Notes: a model not told the origin generated them from the letters alone. A stretch of DNA of 64,000 bases from DATLGB01 sp038232275 (GCA_038232275.1 JBBSIC010000013.1:1-64000), one strand, 5' to 3'. Numbered from the stretch's first letter, positions 31,905 through 41,673 are shown. A program made the numbers and translations.

Positions 31905-33239
31905 ATGCCTGCCCGGCCCATCTCCCCGGCACGGGCGACCGCCTTCGCCGTGCTGCTGCGCGTCTTCGAGGACGGCGCCTGGGCCGACCGCGCGCTCGTC
32001 GGCGAGGCCGCGCGCCGCGACCTGGATCCGCGCGACCGCGCCCTCGCGACGCAGCTGGCCTTCGGAACGGTCCAGCGGGCCGCGACGCTCGACCACCTGA
32101 TCGAGGCGCTGGCCGGCCGCAAGCCCTCGAAGCTCGACGCGCCCGTGCGCGCCGCGCTGCGCCTCGGGCTCTACCAGCTCGCCTACCTGGAGCGGGTGCC
32201 CGACCACGCCGCCGTGACGGAGTCCGTCGAGCTGGCCAAGGCGGCCAGCCCGCGCGGCGCCGGCCTGGTCAACGCCGTCCTGCGCCGCGCGACGCGCGAG
32301 GCGGCCCCGCTGCTCGCTGGGCTCGGCGACGAGACCGCGGAGCAGGCGGCGCTCAAGCACTCCCATCCGGCCTGGATCGCCCGGCTGTGGTTCGACGCGC
32401 TGGGCGCGGAGGCCGCGCGCGAGCTGCTGGCGGCCGGCAACCGGCCGCCGGAGCCGGCCCTGCGCGTCAACACGCTCAAGACGCAGCCGGCCGCGCTCGC
32501 CGCCGCGCTGGGCGTCCCGAGCCACGGCGCGCCCGGCCTGCCGGAGGCGCTTGTGCTCGACGCGCCCTTCGACGCCCACGGCTCGCCGCTGCACGCCGAG
32601 GGGCACTACATGCCGCAGTCGCGGGCGGCGCAGGCCGTTGCGCGCGTGCTCGACCCCCAGCCCGGGGAGCGGGTCCTGGACCTGTGCGCGGCGCCCGGCG
32701 GCAAGACGACCCATATTTCGGCGCTGATGGGCGCCGAGGGCGAGATCGTCGCCGTCGAACGCGACCGCACCCGCGCCGGGCAGCTCGCCAACACCGCCGC
32801 GCGGATGGGCGCCGCGAACGTGCAGGTGCGTCACGCGGACGCCGCCGGCGTCGACGAGCCCTCAAGCTATGACCGCGTGCTCGTCGACCCGCCGTGCTCG
32901 GACCTCGGCACGCTGGCCCTGCGCCCGGACGCCCGCTGGCGCAAGCAGCCCGGCGATCCGCGGCGCCTGGCCGCCGTCCAGGGCGCGATCCTGCGCGCCG
33001 GGGCGGCCGCACTGGCGCCCGGGGGGACGCTCGTGTACTGCACGTGCACGATCTCGCCGGCCGAGAACGAGGACGTCGTGACGGCGTTCCTCGCCGAGCG
33101 CCCGGCCTTCGAGGCGGTGCCGGCGCGGCTTTCCGACCTGGTTGTCTGGGAGCATCCGTCTGTGCCCCGCTTCATGCAGACGCTGCCGCACCGCGACGGC
33201 ACCGACGGGTTCTTCGTCGCCAAGCTGGTCAGGCGCTGA
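31905..33239 (+). CDS. rsmB: 16S rRNA (cytosine-967-C5)-methyltransferase RsmB
   Basis: RsmB methylates C967 of 16S rRNA. The N-terminal NusB-like RNA-binding domain occupies about residues 1-140 (DRALATQLAFGTVQRAATLDHL). The catalytic domain has motif I VLDLCAAPGGKTTHISALM, motif IV DRVLVDPPCSDLGTL and the catalytic cysteine in VYCTCTISPAENEDVV. The C-terminus is RDGTDGFFVAKLVRR. The 444-residue length is normal. Its TGA overlaps the ATG of the zinc-ribbon gene. Confidence 0.95.
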   Translation: MPARPISPARATAFAVLLRVFEDGAWADRALVGEAARRDLDPRDRALATQLAFGTVQRAATLDHLIEALAGRKPSKLDAPVRAALRLGLYQLAYLERVPDHAAVTESVELAKAASPRGAGLVNAVLRRATREAAPLLAGLGDETAEQAALKHSHPAWIARLWFDALGAEAARELLAAGNRPPEPALRVNTLKTQPAALAAALGVPSHGAPGLPEALVLDAPFDAHGSPLHAEGHYMPQSRAAQAVARVLDPQPGERVLDLCAAPGGKTTHISALMGAEGEIVAVERDRTRAGQLANTAARMGAANVQVRHADAAGVDEPSSYDRVLVDPPCSDLGTLALRPDARWRKQPGDPRRLAAVQGAILRAGAAALAPGGTLVYCTCTISPAENEDVVTAFLAERPAFEAVPARLSDLVVWEHPSVPRFMQTLPHRDGTDGFFVAKLVRR

Positions 33240-33463
33240 TGGACGAGCCGGTCGACCTCGGGCCGGTCTGTCCGAGCTGCCACGAGCCGTGGCTGCGCCC
33301 GAGCAACCTCCCGGGCCGGTATAAGTGCGTGAACTGCTTCTCGCGCTTCGAGCTGCGCTCCGTCTGCCCGAACTGCGGGGAGCACTCGACGATCGTCCGT
33401 ATGTCCAACACCGCCCTGTACATGTGCAACAGCTGCCAGAGCTCCATGCTGGCCCCGATATGA
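33239..33463 (+). CDS. Small protein with two zinc ribbons
   Basis: Four CxxC pairs (CPSC, CVNC, CPNC, CNSC) in 74 residues predict two zinc sites. ATG 33239 overlaps the rsmB stop and its TGA overlaps the rpe ATG, so it is translated between the two. I do not recognise a named family. The compact size and ribbons suggest binding to RNA or to a translation factor, which the rsmB coupling would suit. That is inference. Confidence 0.8.
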   Translation: MDEPVDLGPVCPSCHEPWLRPSNLPGRYKCVNCFSRFELRSVCPNCGEHSTIVRMSNTALYMCNSCQSSMLAPI

Positions 33464-34122
33464 CCTGGTCCGGCCTCGCCCCCTCCATTTTGTCTTCCGA
33501 CTTCGCCCGTCTCGGCGAGCAGGTCGACGCCGTGCTCGACGCGGGCGCGACGGTGATCCACGTCGACGTCATGGACGGCCACTTCGTGCCGCCCATCACG
33601 ATCGGGCCGCTGATCGTCGACGCCATCGCCGAGCGCGTGCACGACCGCGGGGCGGTCGTCGACGTGCACCTGATGATCGAGCGCCCCGAGCGCCACGTCG
33701 AGGCGTTCGTGAAGGCCGGTTCCGACGGGATCACCCTGCACGCCGAGGCCACGCCGCACGTCCACTACGCGCTGCAGCAGGTGCGCGAGGCGGGCTGCCG
33801 CGCGGGCCTGGCGCTCAACCCGGGCACGCCGGCCGAGGCGATCACGCCGGTCCTGGACGACCTCGACCTCGTCCTGTGCATGACCGTCAATCCCGGCTGG
33901 GGCGGGCAGCCGTTCATCGCGAGCTCCCCCGCGAAGGTGCGCCGGCTCGCCGAGCTCGTGCCCGACGGGGTGATCATCGAGGTCGACGGCGGCGTCGACG
34001 AGGACACGGTGGGCGCCTGCGCCGAGGCCGGCGCGACGCTGTTCGTCGCGGGCTCGGCGATCTTCGGGCGCCCCGATCCTGGGGATGCCCTGCGCGCTAT
34101 CGCTGCGCGCTCCCACCCTTGA
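33460..34122 (+). CDS. rpe: Ribulose-phosphate 3-epimerase
   Basis: Rpe interconverts ribulose 5-phosphate and xylulose 5-phosphate. The 220-residue TIM barrel shows LAPSILSSDFARLGEQV, VIHVDVMDGHFVPPITIG with metal-binding residues, VDVHLMIERPE, MTVNPGWGGQPFI, and the phosphate site VDGGVDEDTV and GSAIFGRPDP. The start overlaps the zinc-ribbon stop. The 3' end overlaps the convergent last mce gene by 26 bases with no terminator between. Confidence 0.95.
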   Translation: MTWSGLAPSILSSDFARLGEQVDAVLDAGATVIHVDVMDGHFVPPITIGPLIVDAIAERVHDRGAVVDVHLMIERPERHVEAFVKAGSDGITLHAEATPHVHYALQQVREAGCRAGLALNPGTPAEAITPVLDDLDLVLCMTVNPGWGGQPFIASSPAKVRRLAELVPDGVIIEVDGGVDEDTVGACAEAGATLFVAGSAIFGRPDPGDALRAIAARSHP

Positions 34123-35542
34123 AGTCGCTCGCCAGCACGTGCGGGAGCTCGGCCGTCTGGCCCTTGAACGCGTACGGGCTCTGGACCACGCAGCCCGGGT
34201 CGCTCTGACGGGTCGGCTTGTGCTGGCCGCCGGCCGCGTTGCAGTCCCAGTTGGGCAGGATGTCGAAGCCCTGGCGGGACGAGTTGAAGTTCAGCGCGTC
34301 CGGCGCGAAGTACGTGTTGCCGCGGTTGTCGCGCGAGCGCGTCGGGGCGACCAGGGTCTGCGAGCCGGCGACGATCAGCTGCGGCAGGACGTGGCCGTTG
34401 GAGCCGGGGTGAGTCGTCGAGGACCTGCCCCGCAGGGCCCAGCCCGGTATCGAGAGGAAGTTGGAGACCGTGCCCTGCTGGAGCTGCAGCCACTGCAGGA
34501 TCGGGTTGAGCTGGGCGAGGAACGGGCCCGTGGCGTCGAGCGCCGGGCGCACGCCGCGCAGGACGCTGGAGAGCGCGGGCAGGCCGGTCTCCGATTGCCG
34601 GATGACGGCCGGCAGACTCGTGAAGAAGGTCGTCAGGTCAGGTGACGCCCGGCGCAGGTCGGCGAGCGTCGGGCGCAGGTCGCGCGCGACCGGGCCGAGG
34701 TCGTCGATCAGCGGCTTGGTGTCGACGGAGAAGCGCTGAAGGCGCGCGAGCGTCGTGCGCGACTCGCGCAGGAACGTCGGCAGGATCTGGATCGACGTGG
34801 CGAGCGCCTCCTTCTGAGACGCGGTCGCTTGCAGCCAGTCCGAGCTGTCGGCGAGGAACGCGCGCAGCTGGCCCTCGTCGCGGGTGAGGCCCTCGAAGAC
34901 GTTGCCGGTGTTCTTGACGAGGTCCTGCAGCGTCGCGGCGTTGCGGTCGAGGACGGTCAGCAGGTCGGCACCGCTGTCGGAGAAGCCGGCGAGGTTGCCC
35001 AGTGCGGCGTTGAGATCCTGTCCGCGGCCCTTGGTCGCGGCGGCCGAGTTGGCCATCCAGCGCGCGAAGTCCCTGCGGGTCTGCGGCGGGAAGAGCTGCA
35101 GGACCTCGTCGAGCTCGACGGCCGGCTCGACGCGCGCGTTGGCCAGCTTGCCGTCCTCCGGGACCAGGGGCGCCTTCTTCGAGCCGAGCGTGAGCTCCAC
35201 ATAGGTCTCGCCCAGCAGCGTCTTCTGGCGCAGCGTCGCGCGGGCATCCTTGTGGATCGGCGCGTAGGCGCGCTGCATCTCGATCGTCGCCAGGCTGCGG
35301 TTGCCGGCGGGATCGGGCTGGAGGTCCTTGACCTTGCCGACCGACACGCCGGAGACGCGCACGTCGGCCTCGTCGGCGAGCGTCGTGGCCTCCGGGAAGG
35401 CGATCTGGAAGCGGTAGCCCTTGGGCTTGAGCGGGATCGGGCCGCCGAAGGACAGCCACAGAAACAGCAGCAGGCCGAAGCAGGAGAAGGCGAAGATCAC
35501 CATGGCGGCGAGCTGGCTGCGCTTGGTGCCGTGGGTGTTCAT
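34097..35542 (-). CDS. MCE (MlaD-domain) protein, sixth of operon
   Basis: A 481-residue lipid-transport protein with one N-terminal membrane span (about 12-32) and an MCE domain (about 40-120: FPEATTLADEADVRVSGVSVGKVKDL, GETYVELTLGS). A long helical region follows, with heptad-like leucines and RDLRPTLADLRRASPDLT. In Mce complexes six such proteins form a hexameric tunnel spanning the envelope. The C-terminal 100 residues contain DCNAAGGQ and other cysteines, suggesting secretion. The stop is within the convergent rpe gene; the start overlaps the previous mce gene (ATGA). Confidence 0.9.
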   Translation of the reverse strand: MNTHGTKRSQLAAMVIFAFSCFGLLLFLWLSFGGPIPLKPKGYRFQIAFPEATTLADEADVRVSGVSVGKVKDLQPDPAGNRSLATIEMQRAYAPIHKDARATLRQKTLLGETYVELTLGSKKAPLVPEDGKLANARVEPAVELDEVLQLFPPQTRRDFARWMANSAAATKGRGQDLNAALGNLAGFSDSGADLLTVLDRNAATLQDLVKNTGNVFEGLTRDEGQLRAFLADSSDWLQATASQKEALATSIQILPTFLRESRTTLARLQRFSVDTKPLIDDLGPVARDLRPTLADLRRASPDLTTFFTSLPAVIRQSETGLPALSSVLRGVRPALDATGPFLAQLNPILQWLQLQQGTVSNFLSIPGWALRGRSSTTHPGSNGHVLPQLIVAGSQTLVAPTRSRDNRGNTYFAPDALNFNSSRQGFDILPNWDCNAAGGQHKPTRQSDPGCVVQSPYAFKGQTAELPHVLASDFKGGSAQR

Positions 35543-36966
35543 CCGGCTCCCCCGAGCAGCTTCCTGGTCTTCGCGGTGATGCGGTCGGCCGCCCTGGTCT
35601 GGCGCGCGAGCGACTTCTTGATCGCGGGGACGTCGGTCGACCGCGTCGACGGGTCGTTGCAGGCGTTCGCCAGCACCCCGGAGAGGCCGAGGGCGAACTC
35701 CAGCGCGGGCTCCTCGTTGACGAGGCCCGTGAGCGTCTGGCAGGTGCCCGTCAAGAAGATCGGGCGGATCGGGCCGTTGGCGTCGTCGACGTTGATCAGG
35801 TTCTCCGTCTGGTGCGTCAGCCAGGCCAGCCAGAACAGGTAGCCCTCCTGGCGGGAGGCCTGCGAGGCCGGCTCCCGCCCGTTCGGGTTGAAGCCCAGCA
35901 TGTTGAAGAGGTGGTTGATGCGCACGAAGCTCGTCGAGAGGTCGGGCAGTGACTTCGCGAGGCCGTTGGCCGCGGGCCGCAGGTTGCGCACCAGCGGGCG
36001 GGCCTCGCGTACGAAGGGCCGGATCCGGTTGGCGAGGATCGGCGCGATCGTCCGCGCGACCGGCGTCACGACCTTGTTCGCGCGGTCCAGGGCCTGGAAG
36101 GTCGGCGTCAGCGCGCGCGACGCGGGGCCGAGCTGGTCGGCGAGGCGCCTGACGTCGGAGAGCGTGCGGGTGGTGACGCGCAGCGCCCCGGGCAGCTTGC
36201 GCACCGTCGCCGAGACGTTGCGGCTCTCGGAGGCGAGGGCCTCGAAGACGGTCGCGGAGGAGTCGACCAGGCGGGCGAGGTCGTCGTCCTTGCCGGCGAG
36301 CTCGCTGGTCAGCTGCGACAGTCCGTGAACGGCGTCCTTGAGGCCAACCCGCTCGACGGCGACGGCCTCGCTGACGCGCCGCAGGTCGCGCGCGGTCGGG
36401 CCGAAGCGCCGGAACAGCTCCGCGAGGTCCATGCCGCGGCCCTTGAGGCCCTCGGCGGCGCCCGAGAGCAGCAGCTGCAGGTGGTCGCGCGTGTCGGAGT
36501 CCAGCGCGGCCAGGAACTCGTCGAGGTCGACGTCGGTCAGCGTCCGGCGGGCGGGAATCGTGAAGCCGTCCTTGGCCACGGGCGACTTCGGGTCGCCGGG
36601 GTTGACCTCGAGGAACATGTCCTTGAGGCCGGTGCGCGGGCGCAGCAGGCCGCTGACGCCGTCCTTGTGGATGACGTCCTTGAAGCGCGGATAGATGTCC
36701 AGGCCGACGACCGCGTGGCCGTCGCGCAGCTTGACGTTGGCGATCAGGCCGATCTTGACGCCGGCGACCTCGACGGTCTGGCCCTGCCCCGGCGTGACGG
36801 CCTGGGCGTTGTCGAGCTCGGCGTACATCCGCACCGGCTGCTGTTGGATCAGCGGGAAGCGGAAGCGCTGGTGCGTCAGGATCACCGATCCGACGCCGGC
36901 GGAGATGACCAGCAGCGCGACGATCGCCGCGAAGTCCCTCCAGTGGTCCTTGACGGCGCGCTTCAT
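35539..36966 (-). CDS. MCE (MlaD-domain) protein, fifth of operon
   Basis: The 475-residue protein has an N-terminal span (AAIVALLVISAGVGSVIL), then the MCE domain with VRMYAELDNAQAVTPGQGQTVEVAGVKIGLI and LKDMFLEVNPGDP. A helical region of about 250 residues follows (RDLRRVSEAVAVERVGLKDAVHGLSQL, LSDVRRLADQLGPAS). The C-terminal part has paired cysteines (TGTCQTL, ANACNDP), and a lysine-rich tail ends the protein. It is coupled on both sides by ATGA overlaps, and is expected to be one subunit of a hetero-hexamer with its neighbours. Confidence 0.9.
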   Translation of the reverse strand: MKRAVKDHWRDFAAIVALLVISAGVGSVILTHQRFRFPLIQQQPVRMYAELDNAQAVTPGQGQTVEVAGVKIGLIANVKLRDGHAVVGLDIYPRFKDVIHKDGVSGLLRPRTGLKDMFLEVNPGDPKSPVAKDGFTIPARRTLTDVDLDEFLAALDSDTRDHLQLLLSGAAEGLKGRGMDLAELFRRFGPTARDLRRVSEAVAVERVGLKDAVHGLSQLTSELAGKDDDLARLVDSSATVFEALASESRNVSATVRKLPGALRVTTRTLSDVRRLADQLGPASRALTPTFQALDRANKVVTPVARTIAPILANRIRPFVREARPLVRNLRPAANGLAKSLPDLSTSFVRINHLFNMLGFNPNGREPASQASRQEGYLFWLAWLTHQTENLINVDDANGPIRPIFLTGTCQTLTGLVNEEPALEFALGLSGVLANACNDPSTRSTDVPAIKKSLARQTRAADRITAKTRKLLGGAG

Positions 36967-38579
36967 CGGCCGCCGGCCTTGCGGATGTTGGAGCGGTTGA
37001 GCATCAGCCCGTCGCGCAGCGCCCGCAGTTGGGGGAGGTTGCCGGCCCGCCGCGCGAGCTGCTCGACCATTCCCGTCGTGAGCTCTGAGCTCGAGACCTT
37101 GAGCTTTGACCCGATCTGGGCCAGGTTCTGCCGCAGCGCGAGCGTCGCGACCTGCTTGGCCTTCCCGTAGCGCTCCTGGTAGGCGGCGGAGCGCGTGTTG
37201 ACCTGGGTGGTCGCCGGCGGCCCCTGCGGGACCGTGTGCAGGTCGGGCGGCTCCTGGGTCTCGCAGGGCGTCCTGGGCTCGAGCGGCGGGCGCCCCTGCG
37301 GCTTGGGCGGGTTGGACCCCTCGACGGGGAAGAGCGGGATGCCGAAGACCCCGTTGCCGAGCTGCAGCGTCTCCGCGCCGCCGGAGCCGAGCACCTTGAA
37401 GAACTGGCCGTTGGCGTCGAAGGAGCGGCTCTCACCGGCGAGCGACGGGAGCCACTTGACCGCGGACTGAAACACCGGGCCCGTCTCCGGGAACGCCTTG
37501 TCGGGCACGGTGTCCCTGCTCCAGGGCAGGATCACCGTGTTCAGGCAGGACGCGAGCGGGCGCAGCTGTCTGAACAGGGGCACCGCCCTGGTGCTCAGGC
37601 GCACGAGGCCGGGCGTGGCGCCGCGCAGGTCCCGGCTCAGGCCGCGCAGCTCGTCCTCGCCGACGAGGCCGTGCAGCTGGCGGACAAGCGGGCGCAGCGC
37701 GGCCACCGCCGGGCGCGACGATCGCACGCCGGGCAGCGCGGTGACGGCGAGGCGCCGCACGTCCGGGAAGGCGGCGTTGAGGCTGTCCAGCGCGGGGTTC
37801 GCGGCCGCGAGGGTCCGCGGCAGCTCCTGCACCGTCGCGGCCAGCGCCTCGTTCTGCGCCGCGAGCGCGTTCGCGGTGACGTTGAAGTTCTCCAGCAGCG
37901 ACTTCAGGCGCGGCGGCGAGCGGTCCAGGCCCGCGGCCGTGGTCCCGACGTCGCGGACGACCCCGGAGAGGTCGTGCGGCCGGCGGCCCAGCAGGGCCTC
38001 GGCGACGATCGCGGAGAACTCGAAGGCGGGCGCCTGGTCGGGCAGCGACCGGCGAAAGCTCTTGGCCAGGCCCGCGTCGAAGGCCTGCGCCAGCTCGCCG
38101 AGGGTCAGCTGCAGGTTCTTGCGCGACGGGGCGTTGAGGGCCTTGAGGACCTGGTCGAGCTGAACCGGGGTGGAGGTCTGCGTCGCCGGGATCGTGTCCC
38201 CGTCGCCGAGCACCGGCGTGGACGGCGAGCCGGCCGTGAGGTCGACGAAGAAGTTGCCCTCGAGGAAGATGCGCGGGCGGATCTTGGCCGTCGCGTCGAC
38301 GTGGAGCGGGCGCCCGACGTCGTTGATGCGCATGACGACCGTCGCCGAGGAGGCGCCCGGCGAGGTCGGCATGACCCTGGCCACCTTGCCGACCTCGACT
38401 CCCGCGACGCGCACGGGGGAGTTGGGCTTGATGTTGTTCGACGACGTGAACGCGGCCTTGATCTCGAAGTGGCCGCGGAACGGGATCTTCTTGGTGAAGC
38501 CGAGGTAGGTGCCGATGACGATCACGACGAGCGCGATCGCCCCGGCCTTCAGCGGCGAGATGCCCCCGCGCCGCCTCAT
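36963..38579 (-). CDS. MCE (MlaD-domain) protein, fourth of operon
   Basis: At 538 residues it is the longest of the six. ATG 38579 (MRRRGGISPLKAGAIALVV) gives a short basic leader and one span. The MCE domain reads NNIKPNSPVRVAGVEVGKVARV and LEGNFFVDLTAGSPSTPV. The helical stalk (ALAAQNEALAATVQELPRTL) is followed by a proline-rich segment (NPPKPQGRPPLEPRTPC) and a final helical block. That proline-rich insert is not seen in its siblings. Both ends overlap neighbours by 4 bases. Confidence 0.9.
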   Translation of the reverse strand: MRRRGGISPLKAGAIALVVIVIGTYLGFTKKIPFRGHFEIKAAFTSSNNIKPNSPVRVAGVEVGKVARVMPTSPGASSATVVMRINDVGRPLHVDATAKIRPRIFLEGNFFVDLTAGSPSTPVLGDGDTIPATQTSTPVQLDQVLKALNAPSRKNLQLTLGELAQAFDAGLAKSFRRSLPDQAPAFEFSAIVAEALLGRRPHDLSGVVRDVGTTAAGLDRSPPRLKSLLENFNVTANALAAQNEALAATVQELPRTLAAANPALDSLNAAFPDVRRLAVTALPGVRSSRPAVAALRPLVRQLHGLVGEDELRGLSRDLRGATPGLVRLSTRAVPLFRQLRPLASCLNTVILPWSRDTVPDKAFPETGPVFQSAVKWLPSLAGESRSFDANGQFFKVLGSGGAETLQLGNGVFGIPLFPVEGSNPPKPQGRPPLEPRTPCETQEPPDLHTVPQGPPATTQVNTRSAAYQERYGKAKQVATLALRQNLAQIGSKLKVSSSELTTGMVEQLARRAGNLPQLRALRDGLMLNRSNIRKAGGR

Positions 38580-40066
38580 GGCCGCAGCACCCCCGGGTCG
38601 ATGCCCGGCGAGCCCTCGGCCTGCGCGGAGAAGGTCTCGCCGGCCGGCACCTTGGCGACGCCCGAGAACGTCGGGCCCTGGTTGCCCGGCGTGACGGGCT
38701 CGGCCGCGATCGGGAAGTTCGGGTCCACGCCCTTGGCCAGGTGGCGCGGGAAGCCGCGCTGGCCCGCCTCGCAGTCCGCGTTGCCGGCGGAGTCGACCGC
38801 GGCGCCGTAGGGCTGGGCGTGCAGGGTCGGGATCGGGAAGCCCTGGCCGAAGCTGGCGAGGCCGGAGTTCTCCGAGGCGCTCGGCACCTTGACGCGGATG
38901 CGCTGGATCTGACCGGTCTGGTCCTGATCGGTGATGTGGTCGGCCAGGTAGGTCCAAGAGTAGTTCCAGTAGTTGCAGACGGTCACGTACGGGCCCAGGA
39001 AGCGCGTCAGCGGGGCCAGCGTGCCCATCGTCTCGGTCAGGCCGTCGACGCCGGTGTCGGCACCGGGGGAGCGGGCGAGGGTCGTCAGGGCGTTGAAGGT
39101 CCCGGTCAGCCGGCGGTTGAGCGCGGGGCTCCGGCGCAGCGGGCTGACGCCGGAGCGCAGCGCCGCGGCGATCGGCGGCGCGGAGCGGCGCAGCTCGCCG
39201 GCGACGAGGCGCACGTCATCCGAGACACCGGCCAGCGAGCGCAGGAAGGGCCGCGAGCCGCGCAGGGCGCGGGTGCCCACCGAGAGCGTCGGCGGCGACT
39301 GGGCGATCGTCTGCTTGAGCGCCTCGGGATCGCGCGCGAGGGCCCCGAAGGTGTCGGCGCCGGCCGCGAAGCCGTCGGCGATCGTCCCGGCGAGCGGCGC
39401 GCTGATGCGGGCCGCGTCGCCGAGCTCTCTGAAGAACGGCACGAGCCGGGTCTGCGGGTCCTTGAGGACGAGCATCAGCGGCGGCACCGCGCGCAGGAAG
39501 CGGGGCAGCGACTCGATGGCGCGGTTGATCGCGTTCCCGCGGTAGGCGAAGCCGTTGCCGAACTCGATGATGTTGGCCTGCACGTTGTCGCGCGTCTTCT
39601 TGTCGAACAGGTTGAAGAACTGCTGCAGCTCGGGGGCCAGGGCGCCGGCCCCGGCGGTGACCGTCGAGCCCTCCGGGAGCGTGTCCTTCGACGTGCCGCG
39701 CTCGAGCTCGACGTACTTGAGGCCGAGCGCCGAGCGGGGCCGGATCTTTACGGTGGTGTCCGCCGGGACCGGGCCCGAGGCCTGGTCGAGGTTGAGCAGC
39801 AGCTCGGCGCCCGTGGTGCCGTCCTTGCGCTTGCTCGGCGTGATCTTCGTGATCGTCCCGATGCGGTGGCCGCCCTCGCGGATCTCGTTGCCCGCCACGA
39901 GCTGGGCGGCGTTGGGCACGTCGGCCTTGAGCTCGTAGGTCGGCACGAAGGGCAGGCCCGCGTTGGCGTTGTAGGCCAGGAACACGGCCACCACGACCAC
40001 GAGCACGGTCACGGCGCCCACGAGGACCGGGTTGGCGAAGACGGCTGACCCGGTCCTGCGCCTCAT
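38576..40066 (-). CDS. MCE (MlaD-domain) protein, third of operon
   Basis: The 496-residue protein starts at ATG 40066 (MRRRTGSAVFANPVLVGAV), with a span near 13-32. The MCE domain has LVAGNEIREGGHRIGTITKI and ALGLKYVELERGTSKDTL. The stalk is helical with RSAPPIAAALRSGVSPLRRS. The C-terminus (TFSGVAKVPAGETFSAQAEG) lacks the mid-protein cysteine richness of later members except VCNYWNYSW and NADCEAG. It overlaps both neighbours by 4 bases. Confidence 0.9.
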   Translation of the reverse strand: MRRRTGSAVFANPVLVGAVTVLVVVVAVFLAYNANAGLPFVPTYELKADVPNAAQLVAGNEIREGGHRIGTITKITPSKRKDGTTGAELLLNLDQASGPVPADTTVKIRPRSALGLKYVELERGTSKDTLPEGSTVTAGAGALAPELQQFFNLFDKKTRDNVQANIIEFGNGFAYRGNAINRAIESLPRFLRAVPPLMLVLKDPQTRLVPFFRELGDAARISAPLAGTIADGFAAGADTFGALARDPEALKQTIAQSPPTLSVGTRALRGSRPFLRSLAGVSDDVRLVAGELRRSAPPIAAALRSGVSPLRRSPALNRRLTGTFNALTTLARSPGADTGVDGLTETMGTLAPLTRFLGPYVTVCNYWNYSWTYLADHITDQDQTGQIQRIRVKVPSASENSGLASFGQGFPIPTLHAQPYGAAVDSAGNADCEAGQRGFPRHLAKGVDPNFPIAAEPVTPGNQGPTFSGVAKVPAGETFSAQAEGSPGIDPGVLRP

Positions 40067-41673
40067 GGGCTCAGCAGGAAGTCGAGGAGGTCCTGCGACG
40101 ACGCCGGGTCCGCGCCCTTGGCGCCGGGCAGCAGGTCGGTCTGGTCGATGCCCTGCTTGAGCTTGCCCGTGAGCGGGTCGATCAGCCTGGGCAGCTGGTC
40201 GATCAGCTTCTGCACGGGCGAGAGGCCCAGCAGCGGCGCGGGCGTGGCCGTGGGAGCCGGCGCGTTGCCTGGGGCGGTCGCGGCCGGGGTCGGCGCGGCG
40301 GCCGTGGTCTTCTCGGCACCGCCGTGGCGCGGCTTGGCCATGGTCCTCGTCGGGGCACTGCGCGTCGCGGGCGGGCTCGGGTCGGCCGTCGTGATGCCCG
40401 GCTGGTTGGGACCCAGGTTCTCGTTGCAGGCGGCGTACTTGGCCGGGTCGGCCTTGGCACCGGACGCCGTCGTGTAGTCGCTGCACGGGCCGGTGGTCAG
40501 GTTCAGCTTGAGCGCGTAGCCGCGCTGGTCGAAGACGTTGGCCGCCAGCGACTGGTCGAAGACGTACTGCAGCGGCGCCTCGAGGCCCGTGTAGCCGGCG
40601 CCGGTCGGGGAGTCGGTGTCGCGGTCCACGGCGAACCGGCGGTCGTCGAGGTGGTCGAGGATGTAGCGCAGGTTCTTCGCGGGCTCGGGGGAGACCTTGC
40701 CAAGCGTGCCGAGGCGGCTGACCAGCGACTGCGCCTCGCGCGATGCCGTCCTCCCGGCCTTCGACGCGTCGCCGAGCGAGGTGACGGCGGGCAGCGCGGC
40801 GCGCGAGAACGGCCGCAGCGTGTTGAGCAGGCCAGTCACCGACGGCGCGGCGCGGCGCAGGTCTGAGACGGCGGGGGTGAACTGGCGCGAGGCGGTTCCG
40901 AGGTCGCGCATCGTCGGGGTCAGCTGGTCCAGAAAGCCCGGGAAGCGGCGGAACGTCTCCGCCACGGCCTGGCGGCGCGCGGCGGTCGCGCTGGCCGCGT
41001 GCTCGGCCTGCACGACGAAGCGCCCCACGTCTGCGTGGCGCTCGCCGAGCACCTTGAGCACGGTGCCGGAGTTGCGCGACAGATCGGCCAGCGTCCTGCG
41101 GTTGCGCGCGAGGACCTTCAGGACCTCGTCGGTGCTCTGCAGCGCCGGCACGGCGCGGCGGACCGTCTCGTTGAGGTCGTTGCCGCGGGCGGCGAATCCG
41201 GCGCCGAGCTCGCCGAGGATGATCGAGAAGCGCTCCGCGACCGGCATGCGCATCACGTTGATGACCAGGTCGGGCGGGATCGGCGAGGTCGTCTGCCTGA
41301 CCGGCACGGTCGCGCCCGACTTCAGCAGCGAGCCGGTCTTGCCCGGCTGGCAGTCGACGAAGTACTCGCCGATCAGCGACTGCGGGTTGATCGTGCAGCT
41401 CGCGCTCTTGCGCAGCCCGCCGAAGCCCTTGCCGCCCTTGGTGACCGTCACGCTGACGATCGCCCGCGCGTCCGAGCGCTCCACGTCGAGGTCCTTGATC
41501 GAGCCGACGGCCACGCCGCCGACCTTGAAGTCCGCACCCGGCACCACGCCGAAGGCGTTGTCGAAGACGATCTTGTACTGCTTGCCCGTGGCGCCGTCGC
41601 CGGCGCCGAGCGCCGCGACGAGGCCGCCGACGACGAAGACCGCCAGGCCGGCGATGATCAGCGCGCGCCTCAC
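40063..41673 (-). CDS. MCE (MlaD-domain) protein, second of operon
   Basis: The start is GTG 41673 (VRRALIIAGLAVFVVGGLV), overlapping the first mce stop as GTGA. The MCE domain shows VVPGADFKVGGVAVGSIKDL and SLIGEYFVDCQPGKTGSL. A stalk of about 200 residues is followed by a cysteine pair (TTGPCSDYTT, KYAACNENLG). A low-complexity alanine/proline/threonine linker (AAAPTPAATAPGNAPAPT) leads to a final helical block. The 536-residue length with an extra C-terminal domain is unlike its siblings. Confidence 0.9.
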   Translation of the reverse strand: MRRALIIAGLAVFVVGGLVAALGAGDGATGKQYKIVFDNAFGVVPGADFKVGGVAVGSIKDLDVERSDARAIVSVTVTKGGKGFGGLRKSASCTINPQSLIGEYFVDCQPGKTGSLLKSGATVPVRQTTSPIPPDLVINVMRMPVAERFSIILGELGAGFAARGNDLNETVRRAVPALQSTDEVLKVLARNRRTLADLSRNSGTVLKVLGERHADVGRFVVQAEHAASATAARRQAVAETFRRFPGFLDQLTPTMRDLGTASRQFTPAVSDLRRAAPSVTGLLNTLRPFSRAALPAVTSLGDASKAGRTASREAQSLVSRLGTLGKVSPEPAKNLRYILDHLDDRRFAVDRDTDSPTGAGYTGLEAPLQYVFDQSLAANVFDQRGYALKLNLTTGPCSDYTTASGAKADPAKYAACNENLGPNQPGITTADPSPPATRSAPTRTMAKPRHGGAEKTTAAAPTPAATAPGNAPAPTATPAPLLGLSPVQKLIDQLPRLIDPLTGKLKQGIDQTDLLPGAKGADPASSQDLLDFLLSP

